This document shows positions 14,104-20,353 of a stretch of 23,001 bases of DNA, in pieces. Made by a program: the position numbers and the translations under genes. Numbering within the stretch: position 1 is the stretch's first letter; every line of letters begins with the position of its first letter. Source of the stretch: Methanobacteriota archaeon (GTDB taxonomy: Archaea; Hydrothermarchaeota; Hydrothermarchaeia; Hydrothermarchaeales; JACQPM01); assembly GCA_016207475.1 (NCBI GenBank), contig JACQPM010000080.1:1-23001 (forward strand), given 5' to 3'. The notes beneath the pieces are model-generated. The model was not told the DNA's origin, searched no databases, and saw only the letters and a list, made by a program, of their open reading frames with translations.

Positions 14104-14406
14104 TTGGGAGACGATTTCCGGTTCATAAAGAAGTCTGAAGTCCTACCGGAAGGTAAGGATTCAGACATCTGTACCCAGTGCAGGGCCAAGGGGCTGAACC
14201 TCTGCACTTTGGACGAGGTCTGCCAGCTCCGGCTGGCCCAGGCCCTGGGGAAGGAAGGGGAGGAGGTCTCGGAGGCCCTGGAGCTCGCCAGGGGGGAGGG
14301 GCTCGTGGACGTCCGCTCCGTGAGGGCCCGGGGGAGGAGGCCCAAGAAGTTCGTCAGGATCACAGACCGGGGCAGCTTCCTCTTCGGGGTGCTGGGAAGG
14401 AAGTAG
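14104..14406 (+). CDS. Cys-cluster winged-helix-like small protein
   Basis: A 100-residue basic protein. A cysteine cluster C23-x2-C26-x7-C34-x5-C40 could bind zinc or an Fe-S cluster. It runs into helices (LRLAQALGKEGEEVSEALELARGEGLV) and a strand pair VDVRSVRARGRRPKKFVRITDRGSFLF that look like the recognition helix and wing of a winged-helix DNA-binding domain. A metal- or redox-sensing transcription regulator is plausible but unproven. The TTG start rests on the strong ribosome binding site and on the lack of an earlier start in frame. Confidence 0.65.
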   Translation: MGDDFRFIKKSEVLPEGKDSDICTQCRAKGLNLCTLDEVCQLRLAQALGKEGEEVSEALELARGEGLVDVRSVRARGRRPKKFVRITDRGSFLFGVLGRK

Positions 14407-14441
14407 TTGCGGCTCTGGTTTTGGTAATATGGATAAAGGAG

Positions 14442-14879
14442 ATGGAAAAAGATCGGATGTTAGAGGAACCAACTCGGGAGCAAGTAAAGGCACGGCTGGA
14501 CCATTGCTTGGCCCTCCTGCTTCGTAATGACATTTATCTCCTACAAAAGGATGTTCACGAACGATCAATCTCGCACCGCTTGGCGGTTTACTTAGAGGAT
14601 GCATTCAAAGGCTGGGATGTCGATTGTGAGTACAACAGAAATCACAAAGATCCAAAGCGACTAGTGGGAAGAGTGTTTCCAGATATCATCGTTCATCAAC
14701 GTGGTCCGGATAATAACTTGCTCGCAGTCGAGATGAAGAAAAGTACAAACAGTCATGTTTATAATGATGATCAAAGACTGCTCGATTTTAAAAGTACGTT
14801 GGGATATCGCTATGTTGTGTTCTTAAAATTCAAAACTAGTTGTGAAGACGCACACGTGGAAGCCGAAAGATGGTTTTAA
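14442..14879 (+). CDS. Small PD-(D/E)XK nuclease-like protein
   Basis: A protein of about 145 residues, much more A+T-rich than its surroundings. It has a helical N-terminus (VKARLDHCLALLLRNDIYLL), then ERSISHRLAVYLEDAF, a strand DVDCEYNR, and the candidate active site FPDIIVHQRG followed by LLAVEMKKSTNS: Asp, then Glu-x-Lys, the arrangement of restriction-endonuclease-fold enzymes. GYRYVVFLKF completes the fold. Similar stand-alone proteins are common as hypotheticals in bacteria and archaea; role unknown. An ATG at 14457 is an alternative start, and an AT-rich GTAATAT near 14427 would suit it as promoter. Probably horizontally acquired. Confidence 0.7.
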   Translation: MEKDRMLEEPTREQVKARLDHCLALLLRNDIYLLQKDVHERSISHRLAVYLEDAFKGWDVDCEYNRNHKDPKRLVGRVFPDIIVHQRGPDNNLLAVEMKKSTNSHVYNDDQRLLDFKSTLGYRYVVFLKFKTSCEDAHVEAERWF

Positions 14880-14914
14880 AGTCTTGAGCCGCTTTGAATC
14901 GCGTCCTCTTCGCC

Positions 14915-15307
14915 TCAAGATAATGTGTGCATGTAGTTGATCAGGTGCCAGATCTCTTCTGGCTTCAACAGATTCTCGTAGGGCAGCATCTCCTTCTTGA
15001 AGCCCTTCATGGTGACGTAGTAGAGCTCCCCGTCCGTGCGCTCGTGGATGGCCCTGGTCAGGTCCCCGGGCCTCTTCCCGAGGCTCTTCTCGAACTCCCC
15101 CTTCCCCTCCCCCATCTCCCCGTGGCAGACGGTGCAGTAGATAGCATAAAGCCTCTTCCCCTGGGCGACGGAGGCGTCGGTGTGGGGCACGGGGTTCTCC
15201 ATGACTATGTACTCCTTGGGAACATCGAGGGGCGGGAGGGGCTCCTTGGCCGTCCCCAGGCAGCCCAGGAGGAGGACCGCCACGATGAGGAGGATAAAGA
15301 GGCGCAT
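14915..15307 (-). CDS. Monohaem c-type cytochrome lipoprotein
   Basis: A 130-residue membrane-anchored cytochrome c. The N-terminal LFILLIVAVLLLGC is a lipoprotein signal with C16 as the lipidated cysteine. One haem site, CTVCHGEMG (C58, C61, H62), is preceded by the typical GKRLYAIYCTVCH. The sixth haem ligand is probably M107 in KKEMLPYENLL, and the ending EEIWHLINYMHTL is the usual C-terminal helix of class I cytochromes. It lies downstream of the 12-haem gene on the same strand but has its own TATA box, so it may be expressed separately. Likely shuttles electrons at the outer face of the membrane. Confidence 0.93.
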   Translation of the reverse strand: MRLFILLIVAVLLLGCLGTAKEPLPPLDVPKEYIVMENPVPHTDASVAQGKRLYAIYCTVCHGEMGEGKGEFEKSLGKRPGDLTRAIHERTDGELYYVTMKGFKKEMLPYENLLKPEEIWHLINYMHTLS

Positions 15308-15330
15308 GGTATCGGCATGGCCGAAAGGGA

Positions 15331-15337
15331 TTAAATA
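15331..15337 (-). promoter_or_regulatory. TATA-like box for the monohaem cytochrome gene
   Basis: Minus-strand TATTTAA centred at 15334 lies 27 bases from the ATG at 15307, supporting that start as leaderless. Confidence 0.5.
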
Positions 15338-15366
15338 CTTTTTGGAATAGAGCCGAGGAGACCTGG

Positions 15367-17766
15367 TTAATATCTCCTCCTTCTTAGGGCCCATAGCCCC
15401 ATAGGCAAAACTGCCAGGGCCAACAGGGCCGTTGGGCCGCAGACGCCTCTCCTGGGCACTCCTCTCTCCGCATAGGTCAGGGCCAGCCTTTTCATGTGCT
15501 CTATGTGCTCTTCGTCCGAGAGGACCCCCGGGGTGCTGATGGCGTCCCAGATGTCCGCCTGGTCCATGAGCTGATGGCAGCCCATGCAGACCCCGGTCCG
15601 CTCCATGCTGTCGCGCATCTCCTTGGGGAGGGGACCCTCGAGCCTCCCCCAGTGGGAGCCGACCGTCTGGAGCTGCTTCCCGTCCCTAGTGACGATCTGG
15701 CTCCAGTCGAAGTCCATCCCCGGGATCTTGGCGATCTGGACCTGGCGCTTCTCTGGGATGATCTTCCCGTTCTCATCCTCCAGGTCGACGACGTAGTCCT
15801 CGGTGGACTTCAGCTGGTACCGGCCCCCCTGGATGCCGTAGCCGAGGGCCTTCTCGCTGTTGTGGCAGCTCTCACAACTCCTGGCATCCCTCGCGGCGGA
15901 ATGGGGCTGGACAGGGGCCATGTCCATGCCCCGGATGCCGTCGGGGCCTATGGCCTGCTTGTTGTGTTCGAGCGTCTGCCCGTCCTTCCCGATGACGGTG
16001 AAGGTGACCTGGCAGCCTGGTATCAGCGGCGTCACCCTCCCTTCCCCGTTGATCCCGAGGATCGGCTCTTCCCAGCGCAGGTATGACCTCGTCTCACTGA
16101 TCTTCCCCGGCGATTTCAGGGACCGATCGGCCTTCCCCAGGGGCGCGTCGGCGGTCTCACCGCTGGGGGTCCTCTCGTTCCCGGTGAAGATCCAGTCCGT
16201 CCCCTTGGAGTCCTTCGAGTAGTCGACCGTAACGTGGCATCCGTAGCACTGGGGCGCCCAGTCGGCGTGGCAGGAGTAGCATTCCATCTTGTCCATGTGC
16301 TTCGAGACCTTGTCCATGGCGACGGAGGCGTCGGGGCTCTTCCACTTATTCTCCTTCTTGAGGGTCTTTAGGACCGGGACCTCGAAGTCCACGCCGGTGG
16401 CGGAGTGGACGATCACCTTCTCACCCCTCCTCACGACATCCCCGAAGGGGTTCCCCCGGGCTGTGAGGAGGTAGCCGTCCTCCTTCGCGTAGAAGGTGGC
16501 GAGGGCCTGGAAGTCCAGGAGGGTGTCGGTGGTGCCCCTCGGCCGGTCACCGATCCCTTTAGCGAACTCCTCGCCGTACCCAAGGGGGAGCTCCCAGGGG
16601 TACTTGTCGGGCGTCCCATGGCAGTCCGCACACTCGATCTCTACCTGGGCCAGGGTGGTGCCGAAGATGTTCCCGTCACCGTGGATGTCGATGCTGGTGT
16701 GGCAGTCCTGGCAGAGCATCCTCCCCCTCGGGTTCTCGGGCCTGCTCTCCATCTCGTGGTGGAGGTCCTCCTTGATGAAGAGGTACTTCTTGCCGTGGAG
16801 GTCCGGCTCAGTGCCACCGTCCTTGGTGAAAGGGGAGCCGTACTCGAACTCCATCAGCCCCTGGTAGGTCACCCCTATCCGCTTCCCCCGGTTGTGGCAG
16901 GAGTTGCAGGCCTCTACTGGGATGCCCTTCCCTGCCTCCCTCGTCCCGTAGATCCGGTGCTTCAAGAGGTGGCCGGGCTGGTCCTTCGGGATCGTAGGAT
17001 CGTTCCCTTCGTAGAATCCTTCATTGCTGTATAGGATGTGGCAGGCGGAGCACCCCATGCCCCGGTAGTCGCCGCGCGCCTCCTTCCCCCTCACACCCAC
17101 ATGGCACCTCTGGCAGTCGTGCCTCGCGTACGTATAAGCCGCTAAGTTGGGCTGCTTTTCAACCTCCTCTGGAGTGAAATAGGGGAGCTGTTTGAGGCGG
17201 TCTACGGCGAAGAGGTTCGGTACATCAGGGTCGTCGATCAGCTTTTTGATGTAGGCCTTGTACGCGTCGCTGCCCACGAGGGGGACCGGCCCATCGGGGT
17301 CGTCGAGATCGTAGTTCCCGTAGAGGGGCGTTCTATCCTTGGCATTTTTAAACGCCCCCCATGCCCACTCGTTCCCCTGGATCTTGCCGGCCTCGGTCTG
17401 CATCAGGGACCTCATCAGCGTGTAAGGCTTCTCCGGGTGGCAGCCGGCCTGCCCACAGGTCTTGTCCACGATCCAGATGGACCCAGGGTCCCTGTAGAAG
17501 GTCTCGGCAGGGAGGTCCGCAGGCGCTCCGGTGTGGGCCTCTCCCTTCGTCTTTGCCTTCGGGTTTCCTCCGTGGCAGACCACGCATCCGCCCTTCGCCT
17601 GGATGGCGGCCAGCATGATGGCGCCCTCCTCCATGATGGGCTCGATGCCTTGATGGCAGCCGGCGTCGTCGCACGTAGTCGGATCTTCCAGTGCAGAAGC
17701 TGAAGGGACCAGGAAGAGAAGCAGTGCAGTGCCGATGAGCAATGAGTACCTGCGTATTTTCCCCAC
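15367..17766 (-). CDS. 12-haem c-type cytochrome with CGP-type C-terminal anchor
   Basis: A 799-residue exported cytochrome. After a signal peptide (YSLLIGTALLLFLVPSASA, about 7-25) there are ten CxxCH sites (first Cys at 61, 218, 239, 287, 352, 379, 496, 507, 631, 727) and two unusual C-x4-CH sites, CDDAGCH (C32) and CGQAGCH (C104), giving 12 candidate haems. The segment MLCQDCHTSIDIHGDGNIFG and the following ECADCHGTPDKYPWELPLGYG resemble multiheme cytochromes of metal-reducing bacteria. No CxxCK site of nitrite reductases is present. The protein ends CGPTALLALAVLPMGLWALRRRRY: a Cys-Gly-Pro, a hydrophobic helix and an Arg cluster, matching the CGP-CTERM surface-anchoring signal described in Thermococcales. 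GTG start at 17766, placed just after a TATA box. Predicted terminal extracellular electron carrier or oxidoreductase. Confidence 0.93.
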   Translation of the reverse strand: MGKIRRYSLLIGTALLLFLVPSASALEDPTTCDDAGCHQGIEPIMEEGAIMLAAIQAKGGCVVCHGGNPKAKTKGEAHTGAPADLPAETFYRDPGSIWIVDKTCGQAGCHPEKPYTLMRSLMQTEAGKIQGNEWAWGAFKNAKDRTPLYGNYDLDDPDGPVPLVGSDAYKAYIKKLIDDPDVPNLFAVDRLKQLPYFTPEEVEKQPNLAAYTYARHDCQRCHVGVRGKEARGDYRGMGCSACHILYSNEGFYEGNDPTIPKDQPGHLLKHRIYGTREAGKGIPVEACNSCHNRGKRIGVTYQGLMEFEYGSPFTKDGGTEPDLHGKKYLFIKEDLHHEMESRPENPRGRMLCQDCHTSIDIHGDGNIFGTTLAQVEIECADCHGTPDKYPWELPLGYGEEFAKGIGDRPRGTTDTLLDFQALATFYAKEDGYLLTARGNPFGDVVRRGEKVIVHSATGVDFEVPVLKTLKKENKWKSPDASVAMDKVSKHMDKMECYSCHADWAPQCYGCHVTVDYSKDSKGTDWIFTGNERTPSGETADAPLGKADRSLKSPGKISETRSYLRWEEPILGINGEGRVTPLIPGCQVTFTVIGKDGQTLEHNKQAIGPDGIRGMDMAPVQPHSAARDARSCESCHNSEKALGYGIQGGRYQLKSTEDYVVDLEDENGKIIPEKRQVQIAKIPGMDFDWSQIVTRDGKQLQTVGSHWGRLEGPLPKEMRDSMERTGVCMGCHQLMDQADIWDAISTPGVLSDEEHIEHMKRLALTYAERGVPRRGVCGPTALLALAVLPMGLWALRRRRY

Positions 17767-17791
17767 CCTTCTCTCCTCGTGGTTCTAATCC

Positions 17792-17800
17792 CTATATATT
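17792..17800 (-). promoter_or_regulatory. TATA-like box for the 12-haem cytochrome gene
   Basis: Minus-strand AATATATAG is centred at 17796, giving a predicted start near 17770, 4 bases before the GTG at 17766. Confidence 0.5.
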
Positions 17801-17850
17801 TGTTTTGATATGAGGGAAGGGACAGTGCCCCAGGAGCCCCCTTGAGATAC

Positions 17851-17859
17851 GAATTTATT
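17851..17859 (+). promoter_or_regulatory. TATA-like box for the cytochrome b-like / 8-haem operon
   Basis: GAATTTATT is centred at about 17855 and predicts a transcription start near 17882, a few bases before ATG 17887. The two cytochrome transcription units thus diverge from a shared 120-base region (17767-17886), in which nothing else is apparent. Confidence 0.45.
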
Positions 17860-17886
17860 CATGGAACGCCATAGCAGGTCTTGACG

Positions 17887-18567
17887 ATGCTCGGCAGAGA
17901 CGTTCTCCAGCTGGCCCTCAGTTTTGTCATTTTTGGAGGCGCTGCCTACTATATGAGGGCTAAGGGCGTGGAGCCGGGCTCTCCCTTGGGACACGGGATC
18001 GGCGTCCTGGGCACGCTCCTCATCTTTGGCCTCCTCCCCTACTACAGCATGCGGAGGCGAATGGAGAAGATGAAGGAGATCACTACCGAGACCGTCCTCG
18101 ACGCCCACGTCTTTTTCCTCGTCAGACTACTGTTCGTGGGAGCCCTCAGGGGCCGGTCGATGAGATGGCTCTTAAAGATGCACATACTCATGGGCCTCAT
18201 CGGCCCCGCCCTCGTCGCCGCCCACACGGGCCTCCGCTTCCATGGTCTTGCCGGCCTCAGCGCCTTCCTCATGCTCGTCGTGGTGGCGAGCGGATTCTTT
18301 GGGCGCTATGTCCTCGGGCGGATTCCCGGCGTCACCATCGAGGCAGAGCTCCACCTGCTGGAGAGAGACAAGAAAATTGCTCTAGAGGCCGCCTCAGTGG
18401 AGGAGATCGAGAGGCTGGAGACAGAGATGCGAGAGCTACGTGCGCAGCTGAAGGCGATACGGCACGCCAAGGAGCTGCTCAGCAACTGGAGGGCGGTGCA
18501 CATCCCCCTCACGACGCTCTTCTTCATAACTATGATACTCCACGTAGTCAGCGTCTTCTACTACTGA
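17887..18567 (+). CDS. Predicted dihaem cytochrome b-like membrane protein
   Basis: A 226-residue protein with about five membrane helices and a cytoplasm-facing or external coiled coil (LHLLERDKKIALEAAS to ELRAQLKAIRHAKEL, about 156-197). Helix 3 carries H99 and H113, and the last helix carries H205 and H219, both pairs spaced H-x13-H. That is the spacing of the four haem ligands in helices B and D of cytochrome b/b6, so this protein probably binds two stacked b haems across the membrane and passes electrons between the quinone pool and the c-type cytochromes. Overall sequence is not otherwise like cytochrome b. It is followed after 9 bases by the 8-haem gene, with which it forms an operon. 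ATG 17887 chosen over TTG 17881. Confidence 0.8.
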   Translation: MLGRDVLQLALSFVIFGGAAYYMRAKGVEPGSPLGHGIGVLGTLLIFGLLPYYSMRRRMEKMKEITTETVLDAHVFFLVRLLFVGALRGRSMRWLLKMHILMGLIGPALVAAHTGLRFHGLAGLSAFLMLVVVASGFFGRYVLGRIPGVTIEAELHLLERDKKIALEAASVEEIERLETEMRELRAQLKAIRHAKELLSNWRAVHIPLTTLFFITMILHVVSVFYY

Positions 18568-18576
18568 GGTGACGAG

Positions 18577-19212
18577 GTGAACGTCCGCTCCCTGCTCATC
18601 CTCCTCTGGATCCTTGTGATCCCCCTCCTGGGCATCGCCGCCAATGCGCCGCAGCTCTTCATGCCGGAGAAGGTGAGCACTGGGCATGCGGCGTTTGAGG
18701 AGGACTGCAGGGCCTGTCACGTCCCCTGGAAAGGGGCCCCAGAGCAACGCTGCGCAGATTGCCATGGGGAGGAGCGGCCTATCATCGATCCAAAGACGCA
18801 CGGCGCGGAGTGTCGGAGCTGCCACTTGGAGCACAGGGGCAGGGTAGTGAGGATCGCCAAGTTCGACCACGCAAAGGTGGCCTATGAGATGAGCGCAGAT
18901 CACGATAGGCTCAACTGCCGCGAGTGCCATGCTGAAGGCTACACCAGCTTCTCTGCCCGGAGTTGCGCAGACTGCCACTCTGAGCCAGAGGTGACGAAGA
19001 TATTCGATCTATCCGGGCACGTCGACTTCTATGGCGCCGCTTGCATCCAATGCCACAGGAGAGTAAGCGCGGATCTGAAACGCTTTGACCACGCCTCAAC
19101 AGGCTACCTTATCGTCGGAGGGCACTTCCGCCTCGACTGTAAAGAGTGCCACCCGGAAAAGTTTACGAGGTTCACCTGCAACGGGCCTTGCCACGAGAAG
19201 GAGGGACCGTAG
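18577..19212 (+). CDS. 8-haem c-type cytochrome with N-terminal membrane anchor
   Basis: A 211-residue protein that starts with a hydrophobic segment (SLLILLWILVIPLLGIAANA), either a signal peptide or an uncleaved anchor. Seven CxxCH sites (first Cys at 44, 59, 79, 114, 130, 156, 188) plus one CNGPCH with three residues between the cysteines (C201) give eight candidate haems in under 170 residues. The two halves repeat: KFDHAKVAYEMSADHDRLNCRECH against RFDHASTGYLIVGGHFRLDCKECH, the FDH histidines being likely distal ligands as in cytochrome c7/c3 proteins. GTG start with a GGTGA ribosome site 4 bases upstream, right after the stop of the cytochrome b-like gene. Probably receives electrons from it. 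Confidence 0.93.
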   Translation: MNVRSLLILLWILVIPLLGIAANAPQLFMPEKVSTGHAAFEEDCRACHVPWKGAPEQRCADCHGEERPIIDPKTHGAECRSCHLEHRGRVVRIAKFDHAKVAYEMSADHDRLNCRECHAEGYTSFSARSCADCHSEPEVTKIFDLSGHVDFYGAACIQCHRRVSADLKRFDHASTGYLIVGGHFRLDCKECHPEKFTRFTCNGPCHEKEGP

Positions 19213-19262
19213 CACGGAGGCCGAAGAGGAGAGGTGCGTGGTATCTGCATCCCCGAGAGGTG

Positions 19263-19559
19263 TTAAATACTTGGGGTCGCTCGCTTGATGAGGAAGTAGT
19301 AGAGGAGGGCCCCGACGATCGCTGTGAAGAGTATCGCCATTGCCCAGAGGGGCTTGGCATATCTCCCGCCCATAGCGAACCTGTCCTTCGGCCTCCTCAG
19401 GCAGTCTATCAGGGCCCAGACAGAGAAGGCGACCAAGAGAGCAAAGGCTGAGAGCGCCAGAGCCCAGGAGGGCTGGGAGTGCAGGGGGAGGACGAAGGCG
19501 CTCAAGTAAAGAACGGCCAGCAGGACCGCCGAGACGGCCAGGTTCTCCACTCTACCCAT
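19263..19559 (-). CDS. PLDc_N-domain small membrane protein
   Basis: A 98-residue protein with three hydrophobic helices. Helices two and three match the phospholipase-D-nuclease N-terminal (PLDc_N) motif: FSVWALIDCLRRPKDRF, a short polar loop, then KPLWAMAILFTAIVGALLYYFLIKR. In full-length cardiolipin synthases this hairpin precedes catalytic domains, but here it stands alone, as in many small membrane proteins of unknown function. ATG 19559 is 27 bases from the centre of a TATA element shared with tatD. Convergent with the 8-haem gene, ending 50 bases from it. Confidence 0.75.
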   Translation of the reverse strand: MGRVENLAVSAVLLAVLYLSAFVLPLHSQPSWALALSAFALLVAFSVWALIDCLRRPKDRFAMGGRYAKPLWAMAILFTAIVGALLYYFLIKRATPSI

Positions 19560-19580
19560 CGATGAGATGTTGTTGGCGAG

Positions 19581-19592
19581 GATATTTATATC
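19581..19592. promoter_or_regulatory. Bidirectional TATA element between the PLDc_N and TatD genes
   Basis: GATATTTATATC reads as a TATA box on both strands. Its centre lies 26.5 bases from GTG 19613 and 27.5 bases from ATG 19559, so both genes would be leaderless, repeating the arrangement at 1287-1302. Confidence 0.6.
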
Positions 19593-19612
19593 ATCCCCCT
19601 CCCTCTCCTATC

Positions 19613-20353
19613 GTGCTCGACGCCCACTGCCACCTCTCCTTCAAGGCCTTCAACAGGGACAGGGATGAAGTGGTGGAGAGGGCCAGGGGGGTCCTGGGCG
19701 GCGTCATAGACTGCGGGGCGACCCTGGCCACGATGGAGAGGTCTTTGGACCTCTCGGCCAGGTACGAGGGCTTCGTCCACTCCACCCTGGGCCTCCACCC
19801 CTCCTCGCCCTTCGATCCGGCGGTCTTCGAGTATATCGAGAAGAATATAGATAAGGTCGTGGCGCTGGGGGAGACGGGCCTCGATTATCACTACGCCAAG
19901 AGCGAAGGGGAGAGGAGGGCCCAGCTGGAGACCTTCGGCAGGTTCGTGGAACTGGCTAGAGACTACGACCTTCCCCTGGTCATCCACTCCCGGGAGGCTG
20001 AAGGGGCGGTCCTCGACTATCTTCTGAGCCAGCGGGTGGAGAGAGCTGTCTTTCACTGCTTCTCAGGGCCGCTGGAGGTGGCCCTTCGGGCGGTAGGGGC
20101 CGGATACAAGATCTCCCTGGCCACGAACATATGCTACTCCGAGAGCCACGGACCTCTCGTCGAGGGGATAGGGCTGGAGCACATCCTCCTGGAGACGGAC
20201 GCGCCCTACCTCAGCCCTTTGAAGGAGCAACGCAGGAACGAGCCCGCCTTGGTGGTCCACGGCGTGGCAAAGGTGGCAGAGGCGAAGGGTGTTGCCAGGG
20301 GGGAGGTCGAAAGGGCCGTGGGGAGGAACGCCAGGTCCTTCTTCGGCCTCTAG
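19613..20353 (+). CDS. tatD: TatD family metal-dependent hydrolase (deoxyribonuclease)
   Basis: A 246-residue TIM-barrel amidohydrolase-like nuclease. It shows the full set of TatD metal ligands and signatures: DAHCHL at the N-terminus, GETGLDYHYA near the centre, PLVIHSREAEGAVLDYL, VFHCFSGPLEVA and LLETDAPYLSP. Members act as 3'-5' exonucleases or DNases in DNA repair and turnover, requiring two divalent metals. The GTG at 19613 places the first metal-binding histidines at residues 5 and 7, as usual, and is exactly where the TATA box predicts a leaderless start; the ATG at 19562 would add sequence lying across the promoter. The stop abuts the stop of argS. Confidence 0.95.
   Translation: MLDAHCHLSFKAFNRDRDEVVERARGVLGGVIDCGATLATMERSLDLSARYEGFVHSTLGLHPSSPFDPAVFEYIEKNIDKVVALGETGLDYHYAKSEGERRAQLETFGRFVELARDYDLPLVIHSREAEGAVLDYLLSQRVERAVFHCFSGPLEVALRAVGAGYKISLATNICYSESHGPLVEGIGLEHILLETDAPYLSPLKEQRRNEPALVVHGVAKVAEAKGVARGEVERAVGRNARSFFGL

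Noticed and set aside
15496..17034. Several plus-strand frames opposite the 12-haem cytochrome
   Set aside because: They are antisense shadows; the minus strand carries 12 ordered haem motifs, a signal peptide and a C-terminal anchor.
15367..17766. Hydroxylamine oxidoreductase or NrfA nitrite reductase
   Set aside because: No CxxCK site and no matching order of haem motifs; the number of haems (12) also differs from NrfA (5) and HAO (8).
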